A DNA stretch of 64,000 nt from Seriola aureovittata (lineage: Eukaryota > Chordata > Actinopteri > Carangiformes > Carangidae): contig NC_079369.1 in NCBI RefSeq assembly GCF_021018895.1, positions 7,881,694 through 7,945,693 on the forward strand, read 5' to 3'. The notes under the pieces are model-generated. The model saw only the letters and a program-made list of their open reading frames with translations. It was not told where the DNA came from and did no database searches. Made by a program: the position numbers and the translations under genes. The stretch's first letter is position 1; the number at the start of each line of letters is the position of its first letter. Below, piece after piece: positions 1 to 11,643 of this stretch.

Positions 1-332
1 GCATAAGACGTCATAGTATAGCATGGTATGAAAGTGTTAAAAAAAGTCATAGTATATTAAGGCATAAAAATGTCAAAAAACGTCATAGTATAGCAAGGCA
101 TAAGACGTCATATTATAGCATGGCATGAAAATGTCAAAAAAAGTCATAGTATATTAAGGCATAAAAACGTCAAAAAACGTCATAGTATAGCAAGGCATAA
201 AACGTCATAATATAGCATGGCATGAAAATGGCAAAAAAAGTCATAGTATAGCAAGGCATAAAAACGTCAAAAATGTCACAGTATAATATGGCATGAACAT
301 GTCAAAAAACATGAAGAGATAAAAGCATCATT

Positions 333-402
333 GCATGACTGAGAATTGAACCCACAAGTGTCTGGTCATTAGGCAACAGTTGCAACCACTGCTCCATGGT
401 GG
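333..402 (-). repeat. tRNA/SINE-like cassette 1
   Basis: On the minus strand this 70-bp insert has a tRNA-like layout: an A-box-like stretch (tggagcagtggttg), a middle arm, and a B-box-like ggttcaattc close to its end. It replaces monomers within the array and matches cassette 2 apart from minor changes. It is probably the head of a tRNA-derived SINE; no intact tRNA gene is claimed. Confidence 0.55.
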
Positions 403-956
403 TAATCATAAAATTTCTTTTTTAGTAATAAACAAAATCATCCAGGAATAGAAAGGCATAAAAAGGTTGTGGTGTAGTAAGTCATAAAAACGTCGAATAA
501 CGTCATAGGATAGAAAGGCATAAAAACGTCAAAAAACGTCATAGTATAGCAAGGCATAAAACGTTATAGTATAGCGTGGCATGAAAATGTCAAAAAAAGT
601 CATAGTATATTAAGGCAAAAAAAACTCAAGAAATGTCATAGTATAGCATGGCATAGAAATGTCAAAAAACATCATAGTGTATTAAGGCATAAAAACGTCA
701 AAAAACGTCATAGTATAGCAAGGCATAAGACGTCATAGTATAACATGGCATGAAAATGTCAAAAAAAGTCATAGTATATTAAGGCATAAAACGTCAAAAA
801 AAGTCATAGTATAGCAAGGCATAAAACGTCATAATATAGCATGGCATGAAAATGGCAAAAAAAGTCATAGTATAGCAAGGCATAAAAACGTCAAAAATGT
901 CACAGTATAATATGGCATGAACATGTCAAAAAACATGAAGAGATAAAAGCATCATT

Positions 957-1026
957 GCATGACTGAGAATTGAACCCACAAGTGTCTGATCATTAGGCAA
1001 CAGTTGCAACCACTGCTCCATGGTGG
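957..1026 (-). repeat. tRNA/SINE-like cassette 2
   Basis: This is a copy of cassette 1 shifted by 624 bp, amplified as part of the higher-order repeat, with the same A-box-like and B-box-like blocks. Confidence 0.55.
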
Positions 1027-1554
1027 TAATCATAAAATTTCTTTTTTAGTAATAAACAAAATCATCCAGGAATAGAAAGGCATAAAAAGGTTGTGGTGTA
1101 GTAAGTCATAAAAACGTCGAATAACGTCATAGGATAGAAAGGCATAAAAACGTCAAAAAACGTCATAGTATAGCAAGGCATAAAACGTTATAGTATAGCG
1201 TGGCATGAAAATGTCAAAAAAAGTCATAGTATATTAAGGCAAAAAAAACTCAAGAAATGTCATAGTATAGCATGGCATAGAAATGTCAAAAAACATCATA
1301 GTGTATTAAGGCATAAAAACGTCAAAAAACGTCATAGTATAGCAAGGCATAAGACGTCATAGTATAACATGGCATGAAAATGTCAAAAAAAGTCATAGTA
1401 TATTAAGGCATAAAAACGTCAAAAAGCATCATAGTATAGCAAAGCATAAGACGTCATAGTATAGCAAGGCATAAGACGTCATAGTATAACATGGCATGAA
1501 AGTGTCAAAAAAAGTCATAGTATATTAAGGCATAAAAACGTCAAAAAACGTCAT

Positions 1555-2700
1555 AGTATAGCAAGGCATAAAACGTCATAGTATAGCATGGCATGAAAAT
1601 GTCAAAAAAAGTTATAGTATAGCAATGCATAAAACGTCATAGTATAGCATGGCATGAAAATGTCAAAAAAAGTCATAGTATAGCAAGGCATAAAAACGTC
1701 AAAAAATGTCATAGTATAGCAATGCATAAAAACGTAAAAGAATGTCATAGTATAATAAGGCATAAAAATGTCAAAAAACATCATGGTATAATAAGATTTC
1801 AAAACATCAAAAAAGGTCAGAGTGTAGCAAGGCATAAAACATCATAGTATAGCATGGCATGAAAATGTCAAAAAAGTCATAGTATATTAAGGCATAAAAA
1901 CGTCAAAAAACGTCATAGTATAGCAAGGCATAAAACGTCATAGTATAGCATGGCATGAAAATGTCAAAAAAAGTTATAGTATAGCAATGCATAAAACGTC
2001 ATAGTATAGCATGGCATGAAAATGTCAAAAAAAGTCATAGTATAGCAAGGCATAAAAACGTCAAAAAATGTCATAGTATAGCAATGCATAAAAACGTAAA
2101 AGAATGTCATAGTATAATAAGGCATAAAAATGTCAAAAAACATCATGGTATAATAAGATTTCAAAACGTCAAAAAACGTCATAGTATAGCAAGGCATAAG
2201 ACGTCATAGTATAACATGGCATGAAAATGTCAAAAAAAGTCATAGTATATTAAGGCATAAAAACGTCAAAAAGCATCATAGTATAGCAAAGCATAAGACG
2301 TCATAGTATAGCAAGGCAAAAAACGTCATAGTATAACATGGCATGAAAGTGTCAAAAAAAGTCATAGTATATTAAGGCATAAAAACGTCAAAAAACGTCA
2401 TAGTATAGCAAGGCATAAAACGTCATAGTATAGCATGGCATGAAAATGTCAAAAAAAGTTATAGTATAGCAATGCATAAAACGTCATAGTATAGCATGGC
2501 ATGAAAATGTCAAAAAAAGTCATAGTATAGCAAGGCATAAAAACGTCAAAAAATGTCATAGTATAGCAATGCATAAAAACGTAAAAGAATGTCATAGTAT
2601 AATAAGGCATAAAAATGTCAAAAAACATCATGGTATAATAAGATTTCAAAACATCAAAAAAGGTCAGAGTGTAGCAAGGCATAAAACATCATAGTATAGC
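1555..2700. repeat. Higher-order repeat, three near-identical blocks
   Basis: A block of about 240 bp or more occurs three times, seen most easily as identical minus-strand open frames at 1602-1835, 1964-2197 and 2449-2682. The offsets are 362 and 485 bp. Uneven spacing with near-identical blocks fits repeated unequal exchange or replication slippage at different registers. Confidence 0.8.
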
Positions 2701-2814
2701 ATGGCATGAAAATGTCAAAAAAGTCATAGTATAGCAAGGCATAAAAACATCAAAAATGTCACAGTATAATATGGCATGAACATGTCAAAAAACATGAAGA
2801 GATAAAAGCATCAT

Positions 2815-2884
2815 GCTATGACTGGGAATTGAACCCACAACCTTCTGGTCATTAGGCAACAGTTACAAACACTGCTCCATGGTG
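2815..2884 (-). repeat. tRNA/SINE-like cassette 3
   Basis: Here the minus strand reads tgggttcaattccca, a T-arm-like hairpin with a perfect TGGG/CCCA stem around a seven-base loop. This is better preserved than in cassettes 1 and 2 and looks closer to the founder sequence. Confidence 0.6.
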
Positions 2885-3333
2885 GTAATCATAAAACATA
2901 TTTTTTAGTAATAAACAAAATCATCCAAGAATAGAAAGGCATAAAAAGGCTGTGGTGTAGTAAGTCATAAAAACGTCGAATAACGTCATAGGATAGCAAG
3001 GCATAAAATGTCAAAAAATGTCATAGTATAGCATGTCAAAAAAAGTCATAGTATATTAAGGCATAAAAACGTCAAAAAAAGTCATAGTATATTAAGGCAT
3101 AAAAACTCCAAAAATTTCATAATATAGCAAGGCATAAAACGTTATAGTATAGCATGGCATGAAAATGTCAAAAAAAGTCACATTATAATAAGGCATAAAA
3201 ATGTCAAAAAACATCATAGTGTGGCATGGCATAAAAATGTAAAAAAACGTCATAGTATAGCAAGGCATAAAAACGTCACAGTATAATATGGCATAAACAT
3301 GTCAAAAAACAGGAAGAGTTAAAAGTATAGTGT

Positions 3334-3403
3334 GATGAATGAGAATCGAACCCAAAACCTTCTGGTTGTTAGGCAACAGTTGTAACCACTGCTCCTTGTT
3401 GGC
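3334..3403 (-). repeat. tRNA/SINE-like cassette 4
   Basis: The minus strand carries gggttcgattc, which fits the RNA polymerase III B-box consensus (GGTTCGANTCC) over most of its length, downstream of an A-box-like gagcagtggttacaac. It has the most consensus-like B box of the set. Confidence 0.6.
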
Positions 3404-3766
3404 AACATAAAGTTTTCATCAATGTATTACATAAAATCATCAAAGAATAGAAAAGCATAAAAAGGTTGTGGTGTAGTAAGTAATAAAAACGTCAAAGAAC
3501 GTCATAGAATAGCAAGGCATAAAAACGTGAAAAAACACAGTATAGCAAGGAATAAAATGTCATAGTATAGTATGGCATAAAAATGTAAAAAAAAAAGTCA
3601 TAGTATATTAAGGCATAAAAAGCTCAAAAAACGTTATAGTATAGCGTGGCGTGAAAATGTCAAAGAATATCATAGTATAGCAAGGCATAAAAACATCAAA
3701 AAACGTCACAGTATAATATGACATAAACATGTCAAAAAAAAAGGGAGGCATAAAAGTACCATGGCA

Positions 3767-3832
3767 TGGCTTGGATTTTAACCCACAACCCTTTGGTTTC
3801 AAAGCACAGTTGTAACCACAACTCCATGCTGG
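3767..3832 (-). repeat. tRNA/SINE-like cassette 5, diverged
   Basis: This is a more diverged copy: the B-box position reads gggttaaaatcc on the minus strand, and the A-box side reads tggagttgtggttac. It sits between satellite monomers and a short AT-rich stretch, as the other cassettes do. Confidence 0.5.
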
Positions 3833-4444
3833 CAACTAGTAAAAAAATATTTTTATATAATATATAAAATCATCAAAGCATAGAACAGCATAAAAAGGTT
3901 GTGGTGTAGTAAGTCACAAAAACGTTGAAGAACGTCATAATATAACAAGGCATAAAAACGTAAAAAAACATCATAGTATAGCATGGCATGAAAACGTAAA
4001 AGAACGTCATAGTATAGTAAGGCATGAAAATGTCAAAAAAGGTCATAGTACAGTATGGCATAAAACGTCAAAAAAGTCAGAGTATAGCATGGCATAAAAA
4101 CGTCAAAAAAACGTATAGTATACCGAGGCATAAAACGTCAAAAACGTCATAGTATAATATGGCATAAAAAGTTCAAAAAGCGTTCTAGTATAGCAAGGCA
4201 TAAAATGTCATAGTATAACAAAGCATAAGAACGTCAAAAAAAGTCATAGCTTAGTATGGGATAAAAACGTCAAAAAAGTTAAAGTATCTCAATGCATGAA
4301 AAAGTAAAAAAACATCAAAGTATAGGAATGCATAAAACGTCATAGTATAACAAGGCATAAAAACGTCAAAAAAGTCATAGTATAGCATGGCATAAAAACA
4401 TTAAAAAAACATCATAATATAGCAAGGCATAAAAACGTCAAAAA

Positions 4445-6691
4445 CGTCATAGTATAGCATGGCATAAAAACGTCAAAAAACTTCATAGTATAGTAAGGCA
4501 TAAAAACGTTAAAAGATGTCATAGTATAGTACGTCATAAAAATGTCAAAAAACTTCCTAGTATAGCAAGGCATAAGAACGTCAAAAAAAGTCATAGTTTA
4601 GTATGGCATAAAAACGTCAAAAAAGTTACAGTATCTTAATGCATGAAAAAGTAAAAAAACATCAAAGTATAACAAGGCATAAAAACATCAAAAAACGTCA
4701 CACTAAAACATGGCGTAAAAAGATTGTTAAAAAACGTCATAGTATAGGAAGGCATGAAATGTCATAGTATAATAAGTCATAAAAACATCAAAAAACGTCA
4801 TAGTATGGCAAGGCATATAAAGGTCAAAAAACGTCATAGTATAGCATGGTATTAAAATGCCAAAAAACTTCATACTATAGCATTGCATAAAAATGTAAAA
4901 AAAAAGTCATAGTATAATATGGCATAAAAACATCAAAAAACATCACAGTATAATGTGGCATAAAACGTCGTAGTTTAATATGGCATAAACATATCAAAAA
5001 ACATCAAAGTATAGCAAGGTATAAAACGTCATAGTATAACAAGGCATAAAAACATCAAAAAACATCACAGTATAATATGGCATAAAAAGTTCAAAAAACA
5101 TCATAGTATAGCAAGGCATAAAATGCCATAATATAATAAGGCATCAAAACTTAAAAAAAAAAGCATTAGTATAGCAAGGTTTAAAAATGTCAAAAAACAT
5201 TATAGTATAACAAGCATAAAAACATCATAAAACATCAGTGTAATATGGCATAAAAAGTTCATAAAACATCATAGTGTAGCAAGGCATAAAATGCCATAGC
5301 ATAATAAGGCATAAAAACGTTGAAAAGAATGTCATAGTATAGCATGGCATAAAACGTCGTAGTATAATAAGGCATAAAAACATCAAAAAACGTCACAGTA
5401 TAATATGGCAAGACATACAAACGTCAAAAAAAGTCGTAGTTTAATATGGCATAAACATATCAAAAAACATCAAAGTATAGCAAGGTATAAAACGTCATAG
5501 TATAACAAGGCATAAAAACATCAAAAAACATCACAGTATAATATGGCATAAAAAAATTCAAAAAACATCGTAGTATAGCAAGGCATAAAATGCCATAGTA
5601 TAATAAGGCATCACAACTTAAAAAAAAAAAGCATTAGTATAGCAAGGCATAAAAATGACAAAAAACATTATAGTATAGCATGGCATAAAATGTCATAACA
5701 TAATAAGGCATAAAAACATAAAAAAAATATCATAGCATAGCAACACTTAAACATTTAAAAAAAAGTCATAGTATAGCATGGCATAAATCGTAAAAAAATG
5801 TCACAGTTTAATAAGGCATAAAAATGTCAAAAACATCAAAGTATAGCAAGGCATAAAACGTCATAGTATAACAAGGCATAAAAACATCAAAAAACGTCAC
5901 AGTATAATATGGCATAAACATGTCAAAAAACAGGAAGGCATAAAAATATCATGGCATGGCTAGGCTGGGATTTGAACCTACAACATGATGGCAATCAGCA
6001 AACAACTCATTTTATGTAATATATAAAATCATCAAGTGGTGTAGTAAGTCATAAACACGTCAAACCTAAACGTCATAGTATAGCATGGCATAAAAACGTC
6101 AAAAAACTTCATAGTATAGTAAGGCATAAAAACGTTAAAAGATGTCATAGTATAGTACGTCATAAAAATGTCAAAAAACTTCCTAGTATAGCAAGGCATA
6201 AGAACGTCAAAAAAAGTCATAGTTTAGTATGGCATAAAAACGTCAAAAAAGTTACAGAATCTTAATGCATGAAAAAGTAAAAAAACATCAAAGTATAACA
6301 AGGCATAAAAACATCAAAAAACGTCACACTAAAACATGGCATAAAAAGATTGTTAAAAAACGTCATAGTATAGGAAGGCATGAAATGTCATAGTATAATA
6401 AGTCATAAAAACATCAAAAAACGTCATAGTATGGCAAGGCATATAATGGTCAAAAAACGTCATAGTATAGCACGGTATTAAAATGCCAAAAAACCTCATA
6501 CTATAGCATTGCATAAAAATGTAAAAAAAAAGTCATAGTATAATATGGCATAAAAACATCAAAAAACATCACAGTATAATGTGGCATAAAACGTCGTAGT
6601 TTAATATGGCATAAACATATCAAAAAACATCAAAGTATAGCAAGGTATAAAACGTCATAATATAACAAGGCATAAAAACATCAAAAAACAT
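4445..6691. repeat. Long-range duplication inside the satellite (offset 1626 bp)
   Basis: The segment 4445 to about 5065 recurs at 6071 to about 6691. The offset was 1626 bp at three checked points (4445/6071, 4721/6347, 4982/6608). After 6691 the copy switches to sequence matching about 5226-5350, so the second copy is a mosaic. A related unit with offset 891 bp joins 5931-6070 to 6822-6961 and brings a further truncated start of the same block. Confidence 0.8.
5950..5990 (-). repeat. tRNA/SINE-like cassette 6, truncated
   Basis: Only the B-box half remains (aggttcaaatccc on the minus strand). The A-box half is replaced by catgatggcaatcagc. The same deletion appears in cassette 7, which shows the two share a duplication history. 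Confidence 0.5.
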
Positions 6692-6840
6692 CAGTGTAAT
6701 ATGGCATAAAAAGTTCATAAAACATCATAGTGTAGCAAGGCATAAAATGCCATAGCATAATAAGGCATAAAAACGTTGAAAAGAATGTCATAGTATAGCA
6801 TGGCATAAACATGTCAAAAAACAGGAAGGCATAAAAATAT

Positions 6841-6881
6841 CATGGCATGGCTAGGCTGGGATTTGAACCTACAACATGATG
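6841..6881 (-). repeat. tRNA/SINE-like cassette 7, truncated duplicate of 6
   Basis: This copy of cassette 6 is shifted by 891 bp and carries the same internal deletion. Confidence 0.5.
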
Positions 6882-7083
6882 GCAATCAGCAAACAACTCA
6901 TTTTATGTAATATATAAAATCATCAAGTGGTGTAGTAAGTCATAAACACGTCAAACCTAAACGTCATAGTATAGCATGGCATAAAAACGTCAAAAAACTT
7001 CATAGTATAGTAAGGCATAAAAACGTTAAAAGATGTCATAGTATAGTATGTCATAAAAATGTCAAAAAATATCATGGTATAGC

Positions 7084-7155
7084 AAAGCTGGAATTTGAAC
7101 CCACAACCTTCTAGTTGCAAGGCTATGGTTGTAACCACAGCTCCACTGTGGCTAC
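7084..7155 (-). repeat. tRNA/SINE-like cassette 8
   Basis: This near full-length cassette has an A-box-like gtggagctgtggttac and a B-box-like gggttcaaattcc on the minus strand. It is the last cassette before the array decays into unique sequence. Confidence 0.55.
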
Positions 7156-7662
7156 CAGTAAACAGCTCATTTTATATAATATGTAAAATCATCAAAGTAT
7201 AAAAAGGCATAAACAGGTTGTGGTATAGTAAGTCATACAAAAAGGTCAAAAAACCTCATAGTATATTAATGTATAAAAACCTCAATAAACGTCGTAGTGT
7301 AGTAATTAATAAAAAGGTCGGACAAAGACATAGTATAGCAAGGCATAAAAACTTCAAAAGATGTCATAGTATAATATGGCATAAAAATGTCATAAAACAT
7401 CGTAGTACAGGAAGGCATAAAATGTCATAGTATAGGAAGGCATAAGAACTTTAAAAAAAACTTCATTTTAAGTATGGCATAAAACGTCAAAAAACGTCAA
7501 AGTATAATTAGGCCTGAAAATGTCAAAAAAATCCATAGTATCAGAGTTGCCAATTAAGTGCAATGAAATTTTAATTTCGGTCACCCGACCCTTTAAAGGT
7601 AATTATGTAGATCAATAACTATGTTTTTGAGATTAAATTAACATTTTACTTGATCAAACATC

Positions 7663-7664
<2 letters not shown>

Positions 7665-7733
<69 letters not shown>
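7665..7733. repeat. (CA)n microsatellite
   Basis: About 69 bp of uninterrupted CA dinucleotides lie between the end of the satellite and the first recognisable exon. Confidence 0.97.
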
Positions 7734-7735
<2 letters not shown>

Positions 7736-8076
7736 CTGACAGTCGGTCCCAGGTTTTAAGAGTTATCTTTGTGACTGTGTAAAGGTCATAGATCACAGGT
7801 GCTTCCTGCTGAGCATAACAGACCTTTCAGACTGCAGGTATCTAGATTTCTACTCTTCTCAGCTTCCAGTCTATAAAGGTAGCATTCATTCAGGAAACTG
7901 ACTTCAGAAAACCACACTTCCTGATCACTGGATGACAGTTTTTTCACTTGATGTGAACTGCAGGACAAATGTGCAATCGTCCTCGCTCAATCATGTTAAC
8001 ATTGGCTGAAATCACTGACCTTTTCTCCTCCATTGTGTCCCCCTCCTCTTATTCTCTGTTGCCTCATCTCATGTAG

Positions 8077-9533
8077 GAATATGAGCCGACCATCTACCAC
8101 CCTAAACGTTCCTCTCACAATCTACACCAGGATTTCACAGTACAGTGTGAGAAGATGGACATCCCCTTCCTCTCCTATCTCCCCACAGAGGTCAGCAGCA
8201 TTTTTACAGAAGAACATATTTTAGCACATGGCCCTCAGTAGTGTTTGCATGCTGAAGAGTTTGATTGTGATCTTAAAAACAACTCTTCAAGTACGTGCTT
8301 TTTCATCATTTTGTAACAGTGTGTGTTGCTTTGATTAAATTGTGGAATCTTATATAGACCACTGGTTCTTTACCTTTTCAGTTGGTTGTCCCTGAAAATG
8401 AAGGAATGTCTATTTGACATTTCAGCAATTCATCCAAATCTCATATTATTTAATTAAAGTAATAATTATTGGCCTGCAGAGGTAAATCTCACAAGTATTT
8501 TACAAGAAAAAAAAGCAAAGAAAAAAGCCTGAAAAGCTGATATTTTCTTTCTTGTGCTGTTAAAAGTTGTTCCATTGGTCACTTTAACATGTCCCTCTTT
8601 CCGTACTGGCTGTGAAAACAGATCCATTCCTAATGTGATTAGAATAGAAGAAATGGGACAAAACCCAGCTTCTCTTTCTCTGAAAAAATATTAGCCATTT
8701 CTTTCAGTATAGTTGCTTTTTGAAGGGACATCAATACAGTATGTAGAGCAGGCACAATTATATCAAACAACACATCTCTTATATGTGCGTATGAGTATTG
8801 TTTTAAGATACACTTGAAAATATTTGAACCTTTCCTTTAATCATCTTGTGACCCCTAATATTTATCTTGCGACCCACTGGAGTGGTTGCCATCCCTGTTC
8901 ATTTGTGCATAATGATGTGTGTTGTGTTCAGGTGCAGCTCATAAACGACGCCTACAACCTGGTGATTGATGCCATGCTGGGCCCAGAGGCAGACTGTGCC
9001 AACATTAAGGAGCCTTACTCTGGTATTCTGGTCACCCTGAAGCAAGTCAAGATCCCCATTGTCAGTGTGGATGTGCCCTCAGGTAAGTGTTCATATGCAA
9101 ACGGTAGATATCAGGCTGGAGGCTCAGAAACACAACATGATAAATGAGCCTCCAGGCAGCTTCTGAGGAGCCTTGGCTCCCAGGCAGACGTTTTCCAAGT
9201 TTGGAGGCACATTTAGAAGATAAATCTTATGCTACAGTTGGCTCAGTGTGAGCTCATCATACTCCAAATACACTACCTGCTGAGTGCGAGCACAGTGGGC
9301 AGAAAATTATCACAATGCTCTTGCTGTGTTCCTCAGGTTGGGATGTAGAAGAACCGAGTCAGGACGGGATAAACCCAGACGTTCTCATCTCACTTACAGC
9401 ACCAAAGAAGTGCGCAATGAGTTTCTCGGGGAAGCATTTCTTGGCCGGACGCTTCCTGCCCTATGACATCCAGAAAAAATATGAGCTTAACCTCCCAGAA
9501 TATCCCGGCACAGACTGTCTCATAGAATTGTAA
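8077..9533 (+). CDS. yjefn3: YjeF N-domain protein 3 (AIBP2 type), last three exons
   Basis: Three exons encode the C-terminal 153 residues of a YjeF_N-domain protein: 8077-8190 (phase 0 at both ends), 8932-9082 and 9337-9533 with a TAA stop. The introns are GT-AG; the first donor, gtcagc, is weak. Exon 1 holds [10 protein letters not shown] and [15 protein letters not shown] and exon 2 starts VQLIN. From memory, the [20 protein letters not shown] stretch is typical of YJEFN3 rather than its paralogue NAXE. Exon 3 carries PKKC and ends near GTDC, as the family does. Family members bind apoA-I and affect cholesterol efflux; NAXE epimerises damaged NAD(P)HX. The Asp of the DAMLG motif is kept, but the glycine-rich segment after it (GPEADC) differs from NAXE, so epimerase activity is doubtful. 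About 130 N-terminal residues are missing: no upstream exon was found between the satellite and 8077. cilp2 follows on the same strand, as in human. Confidence 0.9.
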
Positions 9534-10034
9534 CACAGGGGAAACACAAGAGCCAGTGTGGCTGCTCCTCATTTTCAAAAACGTACAGTTAATCAATTAT
9601 ATTGTATTTTATAGATCGTTGATGTGATTTAATGTTAACATCTCAGTTGTGTAGAACAGGCAACACTTTGGCCAAACGTGTTGTTGAGCTACAGTAGAAG
9701 GGTAATATTTAGAAACTGTCGTTTGAGTCATGTCTTTTTAGGGAATGGCATGGGGACTTATTGTGTCAGTCAACTTGTAAAAGCTGTAGCATTACACTGT
9801 TTTCTGATTATTTTGCAAAAGACAGAAATTTTCTCTTTCAACAGTCAGAAAAGAAAGATGAATTTTCTATGATGCCAACCAGTGGAATTTTATTTTCAAC
9901 AATTTTTTAAATGCTCATGTTCTGATGCTTTTATGTTCCTATTTTAACTTTCTACTGACATGTGCTGCTGAGATGAGTTGATGTTTTTTTTTTTATTTGG
10001 TTACAAAAGGTCAAGACGGTTCTTGTTGTCCAAT

Positions 10035-10040
10035 AATAAA
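10035..10040 (+). promoter_or_regulatory. yjefn3 polyadenylation signal
   Basis: A canonical AATAAA lies about 500 bp after the yjefn3 stop and is followed within 20-40 bp by a GT/T-rich stretch (ggtgttttgttttc), the usual downstream element. The 3' UTR would be about 9534-10060. Confidence 0.6.
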
Positions 10041-10060
10041 AAGTTCCAGTTAAAGAATGG

Positions 10061-11643
10061 TGTTTTGTTTTCATTTAAAGCTGCAATGATCAATACGCTA
10101 AGATGACTATAAAGTGGCTAACTACGTATAGCAGAACGACTAACCACTGTTGATAGGGCAGTTATTTTATGTTTTCAGCTTGTTCCACTGCCAACATGTG
10201 GCCAGAAAACTAGAAAATCTAGAAAAGCCAGAAATTGAAAATACAGACGCTCTCCCTCACAGGCATATACACCTACCTCATACACACATGCAACACAAGA
10301 AAAACATCAGTAGATTTCCATATCTGAGCCTTTGGCTGCAGTTAGCAGAAGTCTAAACTATTAGCAACATTCAACATAGCCACTCATGAAAACAGAACCA
10401 AGAGGAGGTGCAGACTTCTAGTTTACTCTCAGACCAGTTAGATTACAATATGCTGAAAGGTGACTATGGAGCATTTGCCCATTGATGCCAAGAAAATGAC
10501 TGCCTACCCCAGCTTTAATAAAGAAATGTAGTGATCTTCAAAATTGGAGTGCAGATTAGCCTTGTGGTGACATGGTAATGATTCCACATCTTGCTCAAGG
10601 ATAGTCCAGAAAACAGCTTGTTCTGTTAAATGATGGTCACTAATCACAGGCTACCAAATGGTGTTATATGCACATCACATGCAATAAGTGTTGCGCTTTT
10701 CAGATGAGCACACACTGTTACTTCTGTTTATTGGTTCCCAACTGGAGTTGATTTGGTAATGAAAGCAATAAACAGATGTGATCAGACTATAATCAGCTGT
10801 AAAGACGAGTCTCTCATTATTGAGTTAAGCACTGCAGGCTCCAATGAGAATGACTGCATGAGAGGCTGCAGTGCTGTTTATGAATGAGGTAATGTGTATT
10901 TATATGATGCACGGGAGCTTCTTCTGAATACTAATGCACTAATGCCCAGTGTATGTGTGCACACGTGTGAGTGGGTGTAGTAAAGTCAGTGAAAAGGAAT
11001 GTCAATCCTTTCGCTCTGTGTTATTAAATCTGAGAACTGACGAGGGTTGTAGAAATATGTCTGAGCGCTCAGTGGTCCTGTCCTTCATGCCTGTCCAATC
11101 CCTGTCAGGAAACAACGACTTGTCACCACTCTGTCGTTTGTGCTACTAATGATTGAATTGAACAATCATAACTGACAGCGGCAGTTGTTGTAATATCCAG
11201 TGAGAGATAGTCTTACCCGAAGAAGAAATGTGGTCAAAAGATTTAGTGAAAACAGCAGTGAGGCAGGAAGATGAATTCAGTGCTTACATTGTGCAACACA
11301 CAAAAGCTCAAATTTTAAACAATTTACAGGGATTTTTTCTCAGTGTAACTAAAATGATTCCAGTGCTTTTGATAGGGATGAGTATCAATCTTAAAAACAA
11401 TCACTGCAGCAGTTCACGCCATTTACTTTCCATGTTTCTATGTTCCTCATCGGAGCCTGGTTATTTGAGCATTTAGAGATATTATCAGTTGTTTATTATT
11501 AGCAAATTTAATTAAATGAGACATACAGTATTTAGCTCAATGAGAACATAGCAGCTCTTATAGTCTTCCTATCAAAATGATTAATTGCATGATTATGTAT
11601 CATATTAAGTGGCTTGATATTGTAGAAACTGCTTGTGACCTTT
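10061..11643. other. Intergenic, no gene seen
   Basis: Short chance open frames only; no splice-bounded coding block or recognised repeat was found on either strand. Confidence 0.6.

Larger units (their letters stand above)
60..1308. repeat. Higher-order repeat, two copies of about 624 bp
   Basis: Bases from about 60 to 684 recur almost unchanged from about 685 to 1308, and a partial third copy starts near 1309. The offset is 624-625 bp: the cassette at 333 recurs at 957, and the segment at 181 recurs at 805. Each copy holds about 15 or more monomers plus one tRNA-like cassette, so the cassette was amplified together with the satellite. Confidence 0.85.
1..7542. repeat. AT-rich satellite array, mixed 36-bp and 25-bp monomers
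   Basis: The array runs from the window edge to about 7542 and is built from variants of two blocks, ggcataaaaacgtc and cgtcatagtatagc. A full monomer is about 36 bp. Many monomers lack an internal segment of about 11 bp and are about 25 bp long. Copies differ mostly at the CG of the cgtca core (cgtca, tgtca or catca) and in the tag after the core (agcaagg, agcatgg, attaagg). Because 36 bp equals 12 codons, the minus strand holds long open frames repeating residues like TMTFFDVFMP; these are period artefacts, not genes. The array is cut by tRNA-like cassettes and ends in unique sequence followed by a CA microsatellite. Its left end lies outside the window. Confidence 0.95.

Noticed and set aside
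333..402. Functional tRNA gene
   Set aside because: Pol III box-like sequences are present, but no full cloverleaf or clear acceptor stem could be drawn; better called a SINE-like head.
1602..7138. Many minus-strand open frames repeating TMTFFDVFMP-like residues
   Set aside because: They arise because the 36-bp satellite period is 12 codons; there is no start context, no splice structure and no variation pattern favouring synonymous change.
1..7542. Possible CRISPR array, because of short regular repeats
   Set aside because: There are no unique spacers between constant repeats, monomers are directly adjacent, and the DNA is vertebrate.
8191..8196. Weak gtcagc donor after the first yjefn3 exon as a sign of a pseudogene
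   Set aside because: It is still a GT donor, the frame continues exactly into the next exon, and the joined protein matches the family.
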